A DNA stretch of 64,000 nt from Amborella trichopoda (lineage: Eukaryota > Streptophyta > Magnoliopsida > Amborellales > Amborellaceae). The notes beneath the pieces are model-generated. The model saw only the letters and a list, made by a program, of their open reading frames with translations. It was not told the origin of the DNA and did not search any database. The DNA lies in contig NW_006499691.1 in the NCBI RefSeq assembly GCF_000471905.2, forward strand, positions 271,676-335,675, given 5' to 3'. Below, one piece after another: positions 23,297 through 35,185 of the stretch; position 1 is the stretch's first letter, and each line of letters begins with the position of its first letter. The position numbers and the translations under genes are program-made.

Positions 23297-23512
23297 GGAT
23301 ATGTGTAGTATAAGATCATTTACCTTGGGTACAAAGTAGTCACAATCCTCTATAGTTGTCAAATGTGAAATCTAACAATTTCATATGTCACACAGTTTAA
23401 AAATTTTCATTTCAACTTTGAGCTTGGTTAGCTGAAAAAATCTCAATCCAATAGTCGGAATTAATTGTGACCTATATGTGCAAATATAAATAGTCTTATT
23501 GTATACTTTTCC
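23297..23512. mobile_element. MITE family A, copy 1
   Basis: About 216 bp with inverted ends: the left GGATATGTGTAGTATAAGATC-type end pairs with the right end ...GTCTTATTGTATACTTTTCC. The interior matches 24249-24481 (CACACAGT/CACAAAGT, TTTGAGCTTGGT/TTTGAGCTTGAT). The flanking 9-mers match only weakly. Confidence 0.65.
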
Positions 23513-23829
23513 TTGATAATAATCCAAAAGCACAAAATTACCATACTGTCCGAACCAATTGGCAAAACAACATACGAATCAATCCGAATGTAAAGAATCA
23601 ACATTTAAATTTCCTTGAAACAATCAAATGCTACGATTAAGGTTGTCCTAATCAACCTCGATTAGGTCCTCTTCACGATTAGGGTTTATTTTTGGCCATG
23701 TTCACATCTTCCCTATCACAAATTTAGCTTACGTGAACCACTTTCAAGCTCGTCTTATTGTTACAAAAGAGAGTGGCTTTCCTCCCCAATCTTTTTGGCA
23801 ACACAGAGGGTGGGAAGGATGGTGAGGGC

Positions 23830-23900
23830 TACAAGAGAGAGAGAAAGGGAGAGGGAGAGAGAGAGAGAGGAGCGTTGGGGGTGGCTTTTTTTTTTTTTGG
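23830..23900. repeat. GA-rich tract followed by a T run
   Basis: (GAGAGA)n at about 23838-23868 and a 12-base T run near 23888. The frames that run through it at 23758-23995 are low-complexity artefacts. Confidence 0.75.
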
Positions 23901-24248
23901 GACATCAAAAAAACATATTTTTCTCCAAAAAAGAAAAATGTAGAAAGGGATCATTCACCATTTTGGGTAAAAGATCGATTTCACTACTTAGGTAAAAAAA
24001 CGTTCACACAAGGTTGACATATCATATCAAATCATTTTTATTTTTTCTTCTTTTGAGTTTGCTTTGTATATGTATAACATTTTTGAGTTATTAATCAAAT
24101 AGATGTACTCTTTTCAAACCAAAAAAGAAAAATGGTTGAAATATCATTAGTAGAAGTAACGTTACAGTAATCTACATTGTTCATTTTATTTAGAAGGTGT
24201 ACATTTAATATTATCCTAAAATGAGTATCACTTATGATATTATTTTAA

Positions 24249-24481
24249 GCGATTTTATACAATGAGACAATTTACCTTTCATACTAGGTGGTCACAATTA
24301 CTTAATACCATCCGATATGAAATCTAATAGCTTAAGTGTGTCACAAAGTCCCAAAAAATTTCTTTTGAAGTTTGAGCTTGATCAATAAAATAAATGCAAC
24401 CATCTAATTTCACATCCAATGGTCAAGATTAATTGTATCCACCTTGTACCAAAGATAAATGGTCTCATTGTATACTTTTCC
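24249..24481. mobile_element. MITE family A, copy 2
   Basis: Inverted ends GATTTTATACAATGAGACAATTTACC and the complement of GGTCTCATTGTATACTTTTCC. Same interior order as copy 1. It abuts a family-F end on its right. Confidence 0.65.
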
Positions 24482-24525
24482 TTAGAGAAGTGATATGATG
24501 CAACCGTTGTATTATACTATGATGA
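24482..24525. repeat. End fragment of MITE family F
   Basis: AGTGATATGATGCAACCGTTG and the following TAT-ATGATG pattern match the terminal repeats of the copies at 53126 and 53703. The rest of the element is not present. Confidence 0.5.
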
Positions 24526-27420
24526 AATAGTGAGTTGGCCTAATTTTAGCCATTGGATTATTTTGAATCCAATGTGTAAGACTATGACCTATTTTATAAT
24601 AAAATTTGAAATATTTGATTTGAAATTTGAATTCAAATTAAAGTGCTCATTAAAAACCTCAAATCTCTATCTTTGTGGCCCTCTATCTCCTGATCTTCTC
24701 TCCTCACTGCTGCCTCTCTCGTCATCTCCACCTCTCTCTTTACCCACATGCTTTCCCCTCCCCTCACTCTCCTCCTCTTGTCTCTCTCTCCTCTATCTTC
24801 CTCTCCCCATCATCTCCCCTAATCCTCTCTTTCTCTCTTTTTCCCTCTCCAAGCTTTCTCTCTCTTCTTTTCTTCACTCATTTTCTTCCTCCATCTCTCT
24901 CATTGCTCTAAAAAAAAGTGGACTTCAGATCACTAGCAAACTCAGAAGCTCCAAATAGCCAAATCAATATGGCTCAAGAACCCCAAAAAACTCTGAAGTT
25001 TATTCTTTTGATTTTTCTCTTAAAAACCCCATTTCGAAATGAGGTATATTTATTCCTTTAACTGATTTTTTTCCAGCTATCTTTGTTGAAATGAGAATTT
25101 TTTTGGAAGAACTTGTGTTGTAAAAAATCTTTTATTTTTGTTTTTGTTATTTTTATTTTTATTTTTTTATTGGTTGTGCATTCCATTATATTTATAAACA
25201 ATTATAAACTAATTTTGTAAACAATTTGTTTTGAATTTTAGTTTTGTTTTATGGGCTCTTGGATAAAAAAGATTTTCTTTTTAATAATCCCTTATGCAGG
25301 AAATCAAATATTTTGGGTAAATTTTGTTTTATAAGTTTTAAAATCTTAAACCTTAATTTTGTAGTTTGCACATTAGAAAAGGAGCTACAACGAGTAGGTT
25401 GTGGATTCTATGAGCTTCATGGTCAAAATAATTTGAAAAGCTTTTTGGATGAGCCTTGTATCCAAATAGCTATGATTTTTTATAGGAGAAGTTTTTTTTT
25501 TTTTACAGCTATCAAAGCCTAAACCTATTTTTTTGCAATGTGGAATGGGTTGTACTTTTTTTTTTTCCATTTTTTTTTATGAATTTTCTGGTTATGGCCC
25601 TTTGAATTGTTAAAAGAGAATAATTTCTTAGCTTATTTGATTAGTTCTCTTGCTTTATCATCATCAAAGCCTTTTCTCAGCTATTTGGGATCAACGACGA
25701 GTTATTTTCCTTGAACTACTTCAACAATTTTATCTTTACACAGGAGTTCTTACTCTGTTCAAATTCATGTCTGTGAAATTCTAAGGATTTTTTATCTTGA
25801 GGTAGTTTCTATTATAAATTCTAGGATATGGTGGGTAATATTTTTATTTTGTTTTTTCGTTTGTATTCCAATAAGAGGCGTGTTTTTCTTTTGAATTTGT
25901 TTGATTGGTTCTTGGTGGGATTCCATTAACATCATTTTTTTAACAATAGAAAGAGGTAGTCATCGGAGAAGATAGATTAGAGGAATTAATTGCTAGACTT
26001 GGTCCTTATAGAATTTCGGGGAAGTTGGAGTTATGCAATATTCCTCCGCAATATACAATTTGTATTTGTGAATTGTGTGGAGTATTGCAGATTGAAAAAC
26101 AGTCACTGACTAGTTTTTTGCTACTTTGTTTTAAGGATAGCTTAAATTCTTTATAATCTCTTAAGGAATGTTTTATGGATTTCATTAATGCGCAGAGTTG
26201 AGGCCTTCATCATAACTCCTCTTGATATTTGTTGCATATATTCTAAGCACAATAATTGTTATTGCAGAACAAGAGTTTGAAATGACTTTGGGATTGAATT
26301 TCATCATACACCTGTTTTAATATGAATACATGGATGAAAATTGGACAATTAAGCTTGCTTGGCCAATTTCTTTGAATATGATAATGTCATCACAATGGTT
26401 GCATCAGTTATTTTTTCTCACAGTTGATGAGGAATATCTACACTATGGTTCATGATTTAATTTGTATTTTCTACTGATATTTGTCGTTAAACTGCTCTAT
26501 CCCAAAATCTTAGATTTTGAAGTTTCAACAACCATTTATGTGAAAAAAATAAAATGACTAGTTCAGGCATGGAAGGTAAAGAAGAAACTAAAGAGACCAA
26601 ATACTTATAGCTGCTTATCGTGGAAGTTATCAAGGTGGAACCTAAGAAAAACTATCGTGGAAGTTATCAAGGTGGAACCTAAGAAAAACTATCGGGTGTT
26701 CTTTCACAATGATATCAATTTTTTCGTTGCATGTGACAATCATGAGCTGGTTGGTTCTCTTCCAAACCAATCCATCAAGCAAGTCTCTTAAGGAATTTTG
26801 TCAATATTAGAGCAAGGCTTTGTAAAGGGTTTTATTGATGCTGAATTGGCTTCATGCTTCTCTCCTAGATGAAGAAAAGGCAAGAGGGGCCATGCACACA
26901 AGCTTCTCTCTTGGAGGATTCTAGGAAGCATATGTTAAAAATCTACATTTGCAGCATTTGAGAGAAATGACGAAACAATTTGCCCTTTCTTTTCTTGTAT
27001 TTCATCCAAATTAGCGGCAGTAAGCGAACATTATGTTTTAGTACTTCATTGTATAAGAAGTTTTCTTATCAATATATTTTCACTTGGATTATTCAGATCT
27101 TTACAACTTGAATTTCATTCATGCAATTGTGTGGTCCCTACATGTGATAATCCAAGTTTCAATTTCACATAGCTTCTATAATGAACCACTCTCTCTTCAA
27201 CTATGTACTTTATGGCTTTAATTAAAATAAATTTGCCATTTCATGAAGTGTAAATTCATTGTGTGGTCCCTACATGTGACAAACCATATTTCATTATACT
27301 GTTGGGGTTATGTTAAATACAATTCAATATAAAGAAAACTAGATTTAGCTAATGGTTTGAAGAAATTGAGGTGTTTGTTCTAGACATAAAACAAGATGAT
27401 GCTTTGTACAATATGAACAG
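24526..27420. other. No gene recognised; CT-rich tract and small duplication
   Basis: A CT-rich tract at about 24670-24910 gives low-complexity Ser/Leu/Pro frames that I do not accept as coding. A 37-bp unit (CTATCGTGGAAGTTATCAAG...) is repeated in tandem at about 26619-26692. At 25655-25700, CATCATCAAAGCC...CAGCTATTTGGGATC resembles the 3' tail of plant RTE LINEs. Short pieces near 25975-26060 and 26560-26770 read like diverged coding sequence, but I cannot name them. Confidence 0.4.
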
Positions 27421-27422
<2 letters not shown>

Positions 27423-27456
<34 letters not shown>

Positions 27457-27511
27457 TAAAACATGATGATTCTCTAAACATGGAGAGAGAGAGAGAGATA
27501 TATATATATCT
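27423..27511. repeat. GA and TA microsatellites
   Basis: (GA)n at 27425-27453 and 27483-27498, followed by (TA)n to about 27508. Confidence 0.9.
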
Positions 27512-27959
27512 TATCATAAATTTAAAAGATCGCAAATCATCTAACTGTATTGAGTGACAACTCAAATTAAATGGTAAGCTTCTTATCTATTGATTCAATG
27601 TAACTGACTTACAAAAAGTTTACCACCAAACTAACAAGATTTTAAGAGGAACTAAAATAAGACAAGAAAATGAGAAAACAAGTGTTCAAAATTGTATAGA
27701 ATGGTCTTCATTGAATTCATTGATTCACTCAGCATCCAATCCAAAGTTCAGTACAATAGAATTGACATTTCTCACCGTCTTTATGTTGCATGCTAATTAT
27801 CAAAGGCCCCAACTGTTTAAATCCATGCATGCTCATTATCAAAGCCATACTTGAAAATGATGTCAATAAATGATTAAACATAGAGAAACCATTTAATGCA
27901 GTAAATCTTGGATTGCATTACTATTTAGTCCAAAATTACAATTGTCGGAGGCCCCATAT

Positions 27960-28170
27960 AAAAGGCCATATATACAAAAAAATGGTCCTTGAGGCAACAT
28001 TCTATATAAAAAAATGGTACCCCTTAAAAAATGGCGACATGTACAAAAATTAGTACTTGAGGTAGCATTCTTTACAAAAAGTGGTGCTAATGAGATATAA
28101 CAAGTTGCACCAAAAGAGCAATTTCTTGAGAACAAGAAGTAGTGCTAATGAGAGATCCCTCAGTTCTTCT
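27960..28170. repeat. Short degenerate tandem repeats
   Basis: Units built on TACAAAAAAATGGTCCTTGAG and GTAGCATTCTTTACAAAA recur about every 70 bp, and AGTAGTGCTAATGAGA recurs nearby. They lie just beyond the 3' end of the FRS-like pseudogene. Confidence 0.5.
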
Positions 28171-28289
28171 TGGTAAGCTGACTTTCATAAGACTAAAAGA
28201 TATCACCAAACGAGCAACTTCCTAGGACATGCAATTGGATTTTACACTTGAGATCACAAAACCAATTTATAAAAATAGTTAAATAATGG

Positions 28290-29533
28290 ATGATCTTATG
28301 ATTGTTTGCCATTTACTCTCTATTAAATTGTACTGATCAATGATCGTTTGCCAATGAGATTCAAACTCCTGTATTGTCTCAGAATTATGGATGCATTTGT
28401 GAAAATCAACAGTTTCCGCATATACATGAGACAACTTCTCTGATAATTTTTTCAAAATGTGTCATAAGAAAAGGCAATGATGAGTATTTGGAAATACTCG
28501 TGTGATGGATGCTCCCATTGCAAGATCTTGATAAGTGATTATTGAAGTTGGATTATGGCCAGACATTGCTTGAAGTCATGTCTTAAATAGGAAAACAAAT
28601 GACTCTTCACTTTCATCAAATAAGTTGTGTCAAACACAACAACATTCCCAAAAAATTAATAGTTCATCCTTGATCTAGCATCGGCCCAAAATATTCTATT
28701 CAAATGTCCATTCTCATCTACTTGCATCGCATAGAAAAATACGGGATTTTCAAGTTCCATATTTTTAAAGTATTCAAGGATAAGTTGAACATCTTATTTT
28801 TCAAATCTCTTTTGTTGACTTTTGGCAATGTGATTTTGACAATGACGATTAGTAAATGCAAGATTGTCACTTCCACCCGATTGTTGGCTAAGCACATACA
28901 TTATAAGGCGTGGACGTAATACTGCGCTGGTGTATGTGTCTATAATATATTGTGTCGTGTTAGTCATCCTCTTATGTGATCGTAGATATTGAACTTCTCC
29001 GGGCTTCGGTAGCAAATGGTTGTGCTATTTCACAAACTTCCTAATGACCCATTTTCTATTATCAATTTTCTTCATCATCATATTTGCCTTACACCCTTCT
29101 CGAGTAATTGCACGTGGTCTTTTAACTCTATTTTCATTGTCTATATGTTTCTTCTCTCGGAATCCTTGTTTTGAACAAACAAATCATCTAGCTTTAGCAG
29201 TTCCATCATGCGTATAATAAAGGGTACTGGCATGCATACTGAACCCTACCACCTAGCATATTTATTATATAACTCCTTCGCAAATTCCTCATATTCAAAT
29301 TCCATTCTTTCATATGGTTCAAATTTCAAATTTTCATTAGATTCAATTACAACTTTTATCATAAAATTTTCTATCATTTTGACTTCATCATTGACATAAG
29401 GAGAAGCTGCTGCCAAATCTTCAACTGTATACTCATCCTCACCTACAATAGGAGTAATGTCCCTAGAATCCATCCCACCATAACTCACAACATCATCGGG
29501 GAAGGCATGACCTTGATCTTCGTTAATATCCAT
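28290..29533 (-). pseudogene. FAR1-related sequence (FRS) pseudogene
   Basis: FAR1/FHY3/FRS proteins are plant transcription factors derived from a Mutator-like transposase. Starting at the Met at 29533 (MDINEDQ...), the frame reaches EPYERMEFEYEEFAKELYNKYAR, the start of the FAR1 DNA-binding domain. Further on come FVCSKQGFRE, RPRAITREGCKANMMMKK and KFVK.HNHLLPKP, completing that domain. Then come QSGGSDNLAFTNR, ENPVFFYAMQVDENGHL, IFWADARSRMNY and VVFDTTY of the transposase-like core, and AMSGHNPTSIITYQDLAMG, RVFPNTHH and HILKKLSEKLSHVY after it. It is not intact: stops interrupt it, for example after YARW near 29246 and a TAG at 29025-29027 where the family has Glu before HNH; the frame also shifts, and about 30 residues after VVFDTTY are missing. 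The C-terminal SWIM zinc finger is not seen. It could be a decayed host FRS gene or an old transposase gene of the same descent. Confidence 0.85.
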
Positions 29534-31401
29534 GACAATATATATGCAAAAATAACCAGCGCAGGAAGCATCATTCCCATGAGGACTTTGCAATTTTAAC
29601 AATATCAGAGCACAATATGATCAGAGATTGTAGAGAAAGATAATAAGTTTAGAATATCAACTTGAAATGGCTTTCAAAAAAATATCAAAGCGAAGGGAAA
29701 TATAAAAATATTTATGTAGAAAACTAGTCCATCACAAGCACCATAACACCCAAAGTATAAAGCACAAGCACTATGAACCAAAGGAAGCCAACAAAAGGAT
29801 CTTTTAATACAATTTATCGCATAAAGCACAAAATATTAAGACAGCTGACCTACATTGCTTACAAAAGTCAAGAAAATGAGGATGAACATAGTCAAATACT
29901 AATTTAAAAATTAACAATGAATTTGAGAACTTAAGCAGAAGATGCATAAGAACCAATACGATAAATCTACAATTAGACAATAAAGCCTCTAGCAATCAAG
30001 AAAATCCCTATGTAAATCAAATGCAATTGTCATGATTTTTTCCCATGGGAAGTAATCGAACAAAGAATCACCACATAGAGAAAATGGTTTTGAAGCAAAC
30101 AAATCTCAAAAACAAACAATTGAACACAAGCTCAAAATTCGCTAAAAAGCAATGGTCTCTTCTATCCATGCAGGGAAGCTGAATCCATTTGGTTAGTTTA
30201 ATTACTTTATTCAGCACCCTTGCAATACATGCTTATCAAAAATGGTATCCATTAACATTCTTACGAGTTTCTTCACTCCCTTTTCAATTTTCAGTTACCT
30301 ACCAAAAAAATGGTTATGCAATGGAATCACAACAAAATAGCGACACAGCAAAACAACCACATGGCTTACATGGCATATAAGAACCATGGTGTTCAAGGAG
30401 GTTAAAAAGAGCATATGTACCATTGTGTTTGAGAACAGATTATTGTCATTTTGTTGAGTAGCCATGGGACTTAAACCCAAGGTGCAATAAAACCCAAGGT
30501 TCGCTGAATGAGATTGTTTGGGTAGCCTTGAGATCTTAAATCCAAGGTGCAATAAAAGAAACCTTAAAAGGGTACATTGAATGAGATTTAAAAGGACCCG
30601 ATACAAATGTCTGTGTCCAGAAATGTGCAAATCTTCAGCAATGTTCGCCTACCAAATACCAAACTTTGGACTAACTTCCCAATTCCAAACTTTGGTTATT
30701 TCCATTGAAGAAACTGGAATAAGAGCAGGTTTTGGAAGCAGGGAAGAACAGGGGCTATAAGTGCCTTAGGAATAGCCTGTAAAAATGGTAGTCTTGTGTG
30801 GATGGTTTGATGATCTTTGTGTGTTGGATACCACAAGTATAGTAAAGACAAAAGAAGAGAGAGACAGAGTTACCTATTTTTTATTATATCTGATATAGAG
30901 AGAGAGAGAATTACCTATTTTTTGTTGTAACTAATGCAGAGAGAGAAATGTACCTGGTTTTAAGGTTTGCTTTCTTTGGTGGGAGACGATTCCCTTTGAG
31001 GATGAGTTTGAGCCTGATGAGTCCTCTGTATTGGGAGAGAGCTTTGGTAGATTGAAGTGGGCATTGGGAGAGAGCTTTGGCAGGTGGAAGTGGACAGAGG
31101 TAGATTTCATTTTGGTTTCTCCCATTTTTTTAGTCCCTTTTTTTTAGGTGAGCTTTGAGCCATATCTCACCTTTGAGTTTAGATAATCTAACATGTGAGA
31201 TGAAACCACCTCACCGTCTCATTCTACTTTAATACAACTGTGACATCATATCACTCCTCTTTTCGTTATTTTGAAAGACATGTCAAACCAATAACATTTG
31301 ACCGAAATACATTTCCATGAAAATCTTCTTGTTCTAATGGAATCAAGGGATTGGACGTACCTTACTACTTCGATAAAGAATAAAATATAGGGTGTTTTAT
31401 A
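29534..31401. other. No gene recognised upstream of the FRS pseudogene
   Basis: AT-rich DNA. An imperfect tandem pair of about 80 bp lies near 30454-30593 (CCAAGGTGCAATAAAA twice), and a pair of about 50 bp near 30870-30955 (TTACCTATTTTTT twice). A minus-strand frame at 30931-31125 contains a repeated FHLPKLSPN/FNLPKLSPN motif and could be a leader exon, but nothing else supports it. Confidence 0.4.
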
Positions 31402-31790
31402 ATCATCATCATCATCTGAGCTTTATTCCAACTACTTGGGGTCGACTACATGAATCATGTTCCACGTAAGTCATTACACCTCTTGTAATTAATTTCATCT
31501 ACATCCTTTTGGGCCTTTCCCTTGCCCAGTTTAGAGCATTCTACTTGAACCAAATTGCTACTCCTAATAGGTATTGTTATAGGTCGATACTCTCCATGGC
31601 CGAGCCACCTAAGCCGACTTTCTCACATCATATCGTCTATTGGAGCCACCCCTAATTTCCTTCAAATGTATTCATTCTAAATTTTATCGTTTCCTGCCTG
31701 ACCGCTCATCCATCTCAACATTATTATCTCTAAGCTCATTTTATGAGCATGTTATTTCTTAATTGCCCAATGTTCAATGGTTTAAGTCCT
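31402..31790 (-). mobile_element. RTE-type LINE, 3' end, truncated
   Basis: On the minus strand the codons give MLRWMSGQAGNDKI, NEYI, LGVAPIDD and ESRLRWLGH, the conserved C-terminal part of plant RTE LINE proteins. They are followed by the typical tail TCGACCCCAAGTAGTTGGAA and (GAT)n ending at 31402. Stops interrupt the frame and only the last ~390 bp remain, as is usual for 5'-truncated LINE copies. Confidence 0.85.
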
Positions 31791-31864
31791 TATAATAGTG
31801 AAGAAAATATTTATAAATAGGATATATATACCTATCACAATGATGGGCATTCCCCACTTGTAAT

Positions 31865-31980
31865 AAAGCACACGTGCATGCCCACATCTCAAGCGGTCCA
31901 CATAACATTGTAACACTACAATGCTTACACGTGGGAATTTGCATGCTTGCTAAATATATGGTCCACGTTACACGTGAGAC
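31865..31980. promoter_or_regulatory. Cluster of three ACACGTG (G-box-like) motifs
   Basis: ACACGTG occurs at about 31869, 31929 and 31973, together with GCATGC motifs, within 115 bp. G-boxes bind bZIP and bHLH factors and, with ABA-type flanks, ABFs. No gene starts nearby, so the cluster may be chance or part of a decayed repeat. Confidence 0.3.
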
Positions 31981-32012
31981 ACTAATAGTATGAAGTAAGA
32001 GCCATGAGAAAA

Positions 32013-32360
32013 AGTTTATATGGAGCCGAGGCTCTACACAATCAAATTAGAGTGCACTCCAAAACTTTCACTAGAAGAGGTCGTTTTGATGCTCAAATAT
32101 TCTCAAATTGATCATCTCGACATCAATATGCATGGACATGACAAAAAAATGGATTTCAAGTTTAAGAAATAGTAAATCTTGTAATGCATGTTTTTGACCA
32201 CCAATTTTCAAGATTTTTAAGTTTTTATAGATCTGCTCAATCTAAACTTTAAATTTTATAATTAGACATGAAAATATATTTTAAGGTAATCACAACAATT
32301 TTCATATTAAAACCACATTTCTCGATACTATTTGAAGGTAGGCTCTACTTTCACCCATGA
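32013..32360. mobile_element. MITE family B, diverged copy
   Basis: Shares TTGATCATCTCGACATC, TTTCAAGATTTTTAAGTTTT and AATTAGACATGAAAATA with the copies at 34739 and 51425. The ends (GAGCCGAGGCTCTAC / GTAGGCTCTAC) are more changed. Confidence 0.6.
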
Positions 32361-32606
32361 ATAACTAGGTTTAATGAGTTTTGGTCCGTCCATAATTAAG
32401 AAGCAAAGGTCATGTGGGGTTGTGGAGGAAGGAAGGAGGACTTTTAGCATTTAGTGTTTGGTTTTAGGAGGCGGTTGGGGGTAAGTGGGGTGTGGTGGAC
32501 GGTCCACACTGACATAGTCACAAGAATAAGATTTTACCCCTTGTGCCTCTGTTGAACATCTTAGGGTTTTTATTTTAAGGAAAAGTATTTGTCCATTTTT
32601 AGTAAG

Positions 32607-33015
32607 GGAAAATGTTTTGACAAGGTTGCTGCCCTATTAAATTAAGTAAAGTTTCACCTTAAAACTCAATAGAAATTATGGGTATGGGTCTGAAAAACCT
32701 TCAAAAGGGTCATCTTAGTCTTGACGATCATAGTTGTGAAAAATAATTAAGATTTTAAGTCATAAAAATAGTATATACTGCAATACATTATCTAGATCGT
32801 TTATTTTGTTTTAAAAATAAATGTTTAAGGATCTGCAAGGTTTGGACCATTTTTTGAGCTTCAAATTTCATCAATAGTTGATGTTAGAAATTAATTTTAA
32901 AGCTATAATGGAGATTTACACTACCCAAAGTACTTTTTGAAAAAGGATTTGAGTTGAAACTTACCTTTATTTTCATAGAACATAAAGCTTTTGTACAAAC
33001 TGCATCTTTCATAAA
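32607..33015. mobile_element. MITE family C, copy 1
   Basis: About 400 bp. The left end CCCTATTAAATTAAGTAAAGTTTCACC pairs loosely with the complement of the right end near 32950-33010. The interior (AGAAATTAATTTTAAAGC, GGATTTGAG) matches the split copy at 40442-40610 / 48086-48315. Exact ends and TSD are uncertain. Confidence 0.55.
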
Positions 33016-33284
33016 ACTTTGCACCTTCCTCCTCTATTTGATAGGTTAAAAGTTTCTATTTTGAGAGAAACAATTACATGCATTACCAAGCAATTTAGCA
33101 TAAAATTTGTCAAAGGATTACGTAGGATACCGGGAGAGAGGCAGAGGGAGAGAGAGAAGGCTAGAAAAAAGTGAACCATTAATGAGAAGCCTATGCAATG
33201 GACCTTCTTTTCAGAAATTAATGATAAAGTTGTTAAAAATCATTATTCTGAATTTTTTATTGTTTTGTTTTTACTTTAGTTTTT

Positions 33285-33545
33285 CCCAAAAATATTCTAC
33301 TATCACACGAGTAGAATATCCATTTACTCCCTTGGGTAAAACCCTACTTAGAAATGATTTTAGGACCCTAATATTTCCGGATGTAACCTCTTCAACCCAT
33401 AAATTAACCTCAGTAGAAAAAATATCCCAATTACAACCTCTATGCATATGAAAAAATAATGCCTCTGGATAGAGACCATCCAATTTTTGGATGGTAAGAT
33501 ATGTTAGAAAATTCAAATATCCATTTTTTTTTCTAGAATAATAAT
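33285..33545. repeat. Dispersed repeat, copy 1 (partner near 63305-63480)
   Basis: TACTCCCTTGGGTAAAA, ATTTTAGGACC...AATATTTCCGG and CTCTTCAACCCATAAATTAACCTCAG are matched in order by a diverged sequence at 63305-63480. The small frames at 33107-33552 fall within or next to it and are not credible genes. Confidence 0.45.
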
Positions 33546-33594
33546 CTGGCAATTCTTAAGTGCCTCCCAAGTAGTTCTTCTAAGGGAATAGAAA

Positions 33595-33962
33595 TAAGAG
33601 AAATTTATGTATATTTTTTTTAAAATACAAAATGCTCCATTTATAGATGAAAATTACAAAAAGGTCGGTCAACCCATTTTTTCCATTTTTTTCAAAATTG
33701 TCTCTCGTTTCGAGGATATTTTGGATCTTTTTTTTTTTTTTCGTTAGTAGGGAACTCCCCTAAAGCTTGGGGTTACTGCCCTACTAATAAAAAAACTATA
33801 AAAAATTAAAAATTCAAATTCAAATTGAGGATGGACCAAAGGTAGTTTTGAAAAAATTAAAAAAACAACGGTTGAACGGCCTTCTTTGTAATTTCTGCCG
33901 ATAAATAAAACATTTCGTATTTTAAAAAAATATTTTAGAATCTGTATGTAAATCACTCTAAA
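33595..33962. mobile_element. Palindromic MITE (family D)
   Basis: The left arm (TTAAAATACAAAATG...AATTACAAAAAGGTCGGTCAACC) is the inverted form of the right arm (GGTTGAACGGCCTTCTTTGTAATT...). At the centre is a tight palindrome, TTAGTAGGG...CTCCCC-TAAAGCTT-GGGG...CCCTACTAA, at about 33746-33788. It is non-coding; TSD not resolved. Confidence 0.7.
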
Positions 33963-34738
33963 AATAACTATGCTATTGAGGGAACGGAGTATACCTGCTC
34001 TTAGTTTTCTCTTTCATTTTTTTTTTTCCCTTATTTTGCCCTGAAATCATGAAATCTCGCCTATATCTCCTCAGATGGACCCTAAAAAAACATAAAAATT
34101 CTGAAGTCTTCAAAAATTTCAGCAGATCAACTCTTAAAATTGTTATTAAGAGGTTTAATGAAGACCAAAATGAAGTTCCTCATTTTTTTAGTATTATATC
34201 AAGTAACTTCTCCAATTGTGGTTGTGCATCATGGGTGTGCCTCTTGCGTAATAGCTTCAGAAAATTTTTCACTCCGGTTATTCCTTTTAGCAACACTATT
34301 CAGTTTTCTTGTTTTTGTTGTTATAAATACAACTCAAATTCTTATTCATTAAAACACAACTTAATTACCTAAAATCTGATTACTGCCTAATTTGACAAAC
34401 TCCCCCATTGATGCCTCCATCTAACGAAATTAACAACGACGAATGAATTGTTTAATGAAGAGAGAGAAAGAGATGGTAGTCTTTTTTGTCTTTGGAGTCC
34501 AGGCTGTGAGCAGTTGCGGGGCTCAACGGACGCAAACGTCACACATCTCCCCATGCCGTTACGTGCCACTATCTCTCTCTACACGTGCACCATGCCATTT
34601 CCCTCTTTACGCACAATCGAACCCGCACTGTTAACCGGACATTGACTAGGAGGCATTTTAATGGGCTTTAAACGGGTCAATTGAATGGTCTAATTAGACA
34701 AGCCTCATGCTATAAAAACTGTGTTAAAAAAATAAAAA
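33963..34738. other. No gene recognised
   Basis: Small overlapping frames at 34049-34372 and 34387-34645 show no known motif and are on both strands. No repeat end is recognised. Confidence 0.45.
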
Positions 34739-35133
34739 GAAAAAATTTATATAAGGTTGCAACCTTAAAAGGTAAAATTACATATATATTTGAAAAATCC
34801 ATAAAAAAAGATCGTTTTAATGTTAAAAGACCCTCTAATTGATCATCTCGACATCGCAATCTATGAATTTGAAAAAAAAAAGATTTTGAGTTTAAAAAAT
34901 AATGCATTTTACAACATATTATCTAGATTGTCCACTTTCAAGATTTTTACGTGTTTATAAATATATGTGATTTTAAACTATTTTTGAAGGTTAAAATTTT
35001 TTAATTAGATATGAACATACATTTTTAAATAATCTTAAGAATTTTTTACACCAAAATTACATGTGCTAATAAAATTTTGTGGTACGCCTTAATTGGTTTG
35101 TTTAAAGTTACAACCTTATTAAAACCGGCATCC
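34739..35133. mobile_element. MITE family B, copy 2
   Basis: Ends TTTATATAAGGTTGCAACCTT and the complement of AAGTTACAACCTTATTAAAACC. The interior matches 51425-51814 (GATCATCTCGACATCG, GACCGTCCACTTTCAAG-type). Flanking AAAATAAAA and AAAATGAAA could be a 9-bp TSD with one change, but the A-rich context makes this weak. Confidence 0.7.
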
Positions 35134-35148
35134 AAAATGAAATGGATA

Positions 35149-35151
<3 letters not shown>

Positions 35152-35182
<31 letters not shown>
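35152..35182. repeat. (TA)n microsatellite
   Basis: About 15 TA units right after the MITE. Copies of this type are common at transposon edges. Confidence 0.9.

Positions 35183-35185
<3 letters not shown>

Noticed and set aside
24530-24958. 142-codon frame rich in Ser, Leu and Pro
   Set aside because: Made by a CT-rich tract; a second frame over the same bases is equally open, and there is no known domain.
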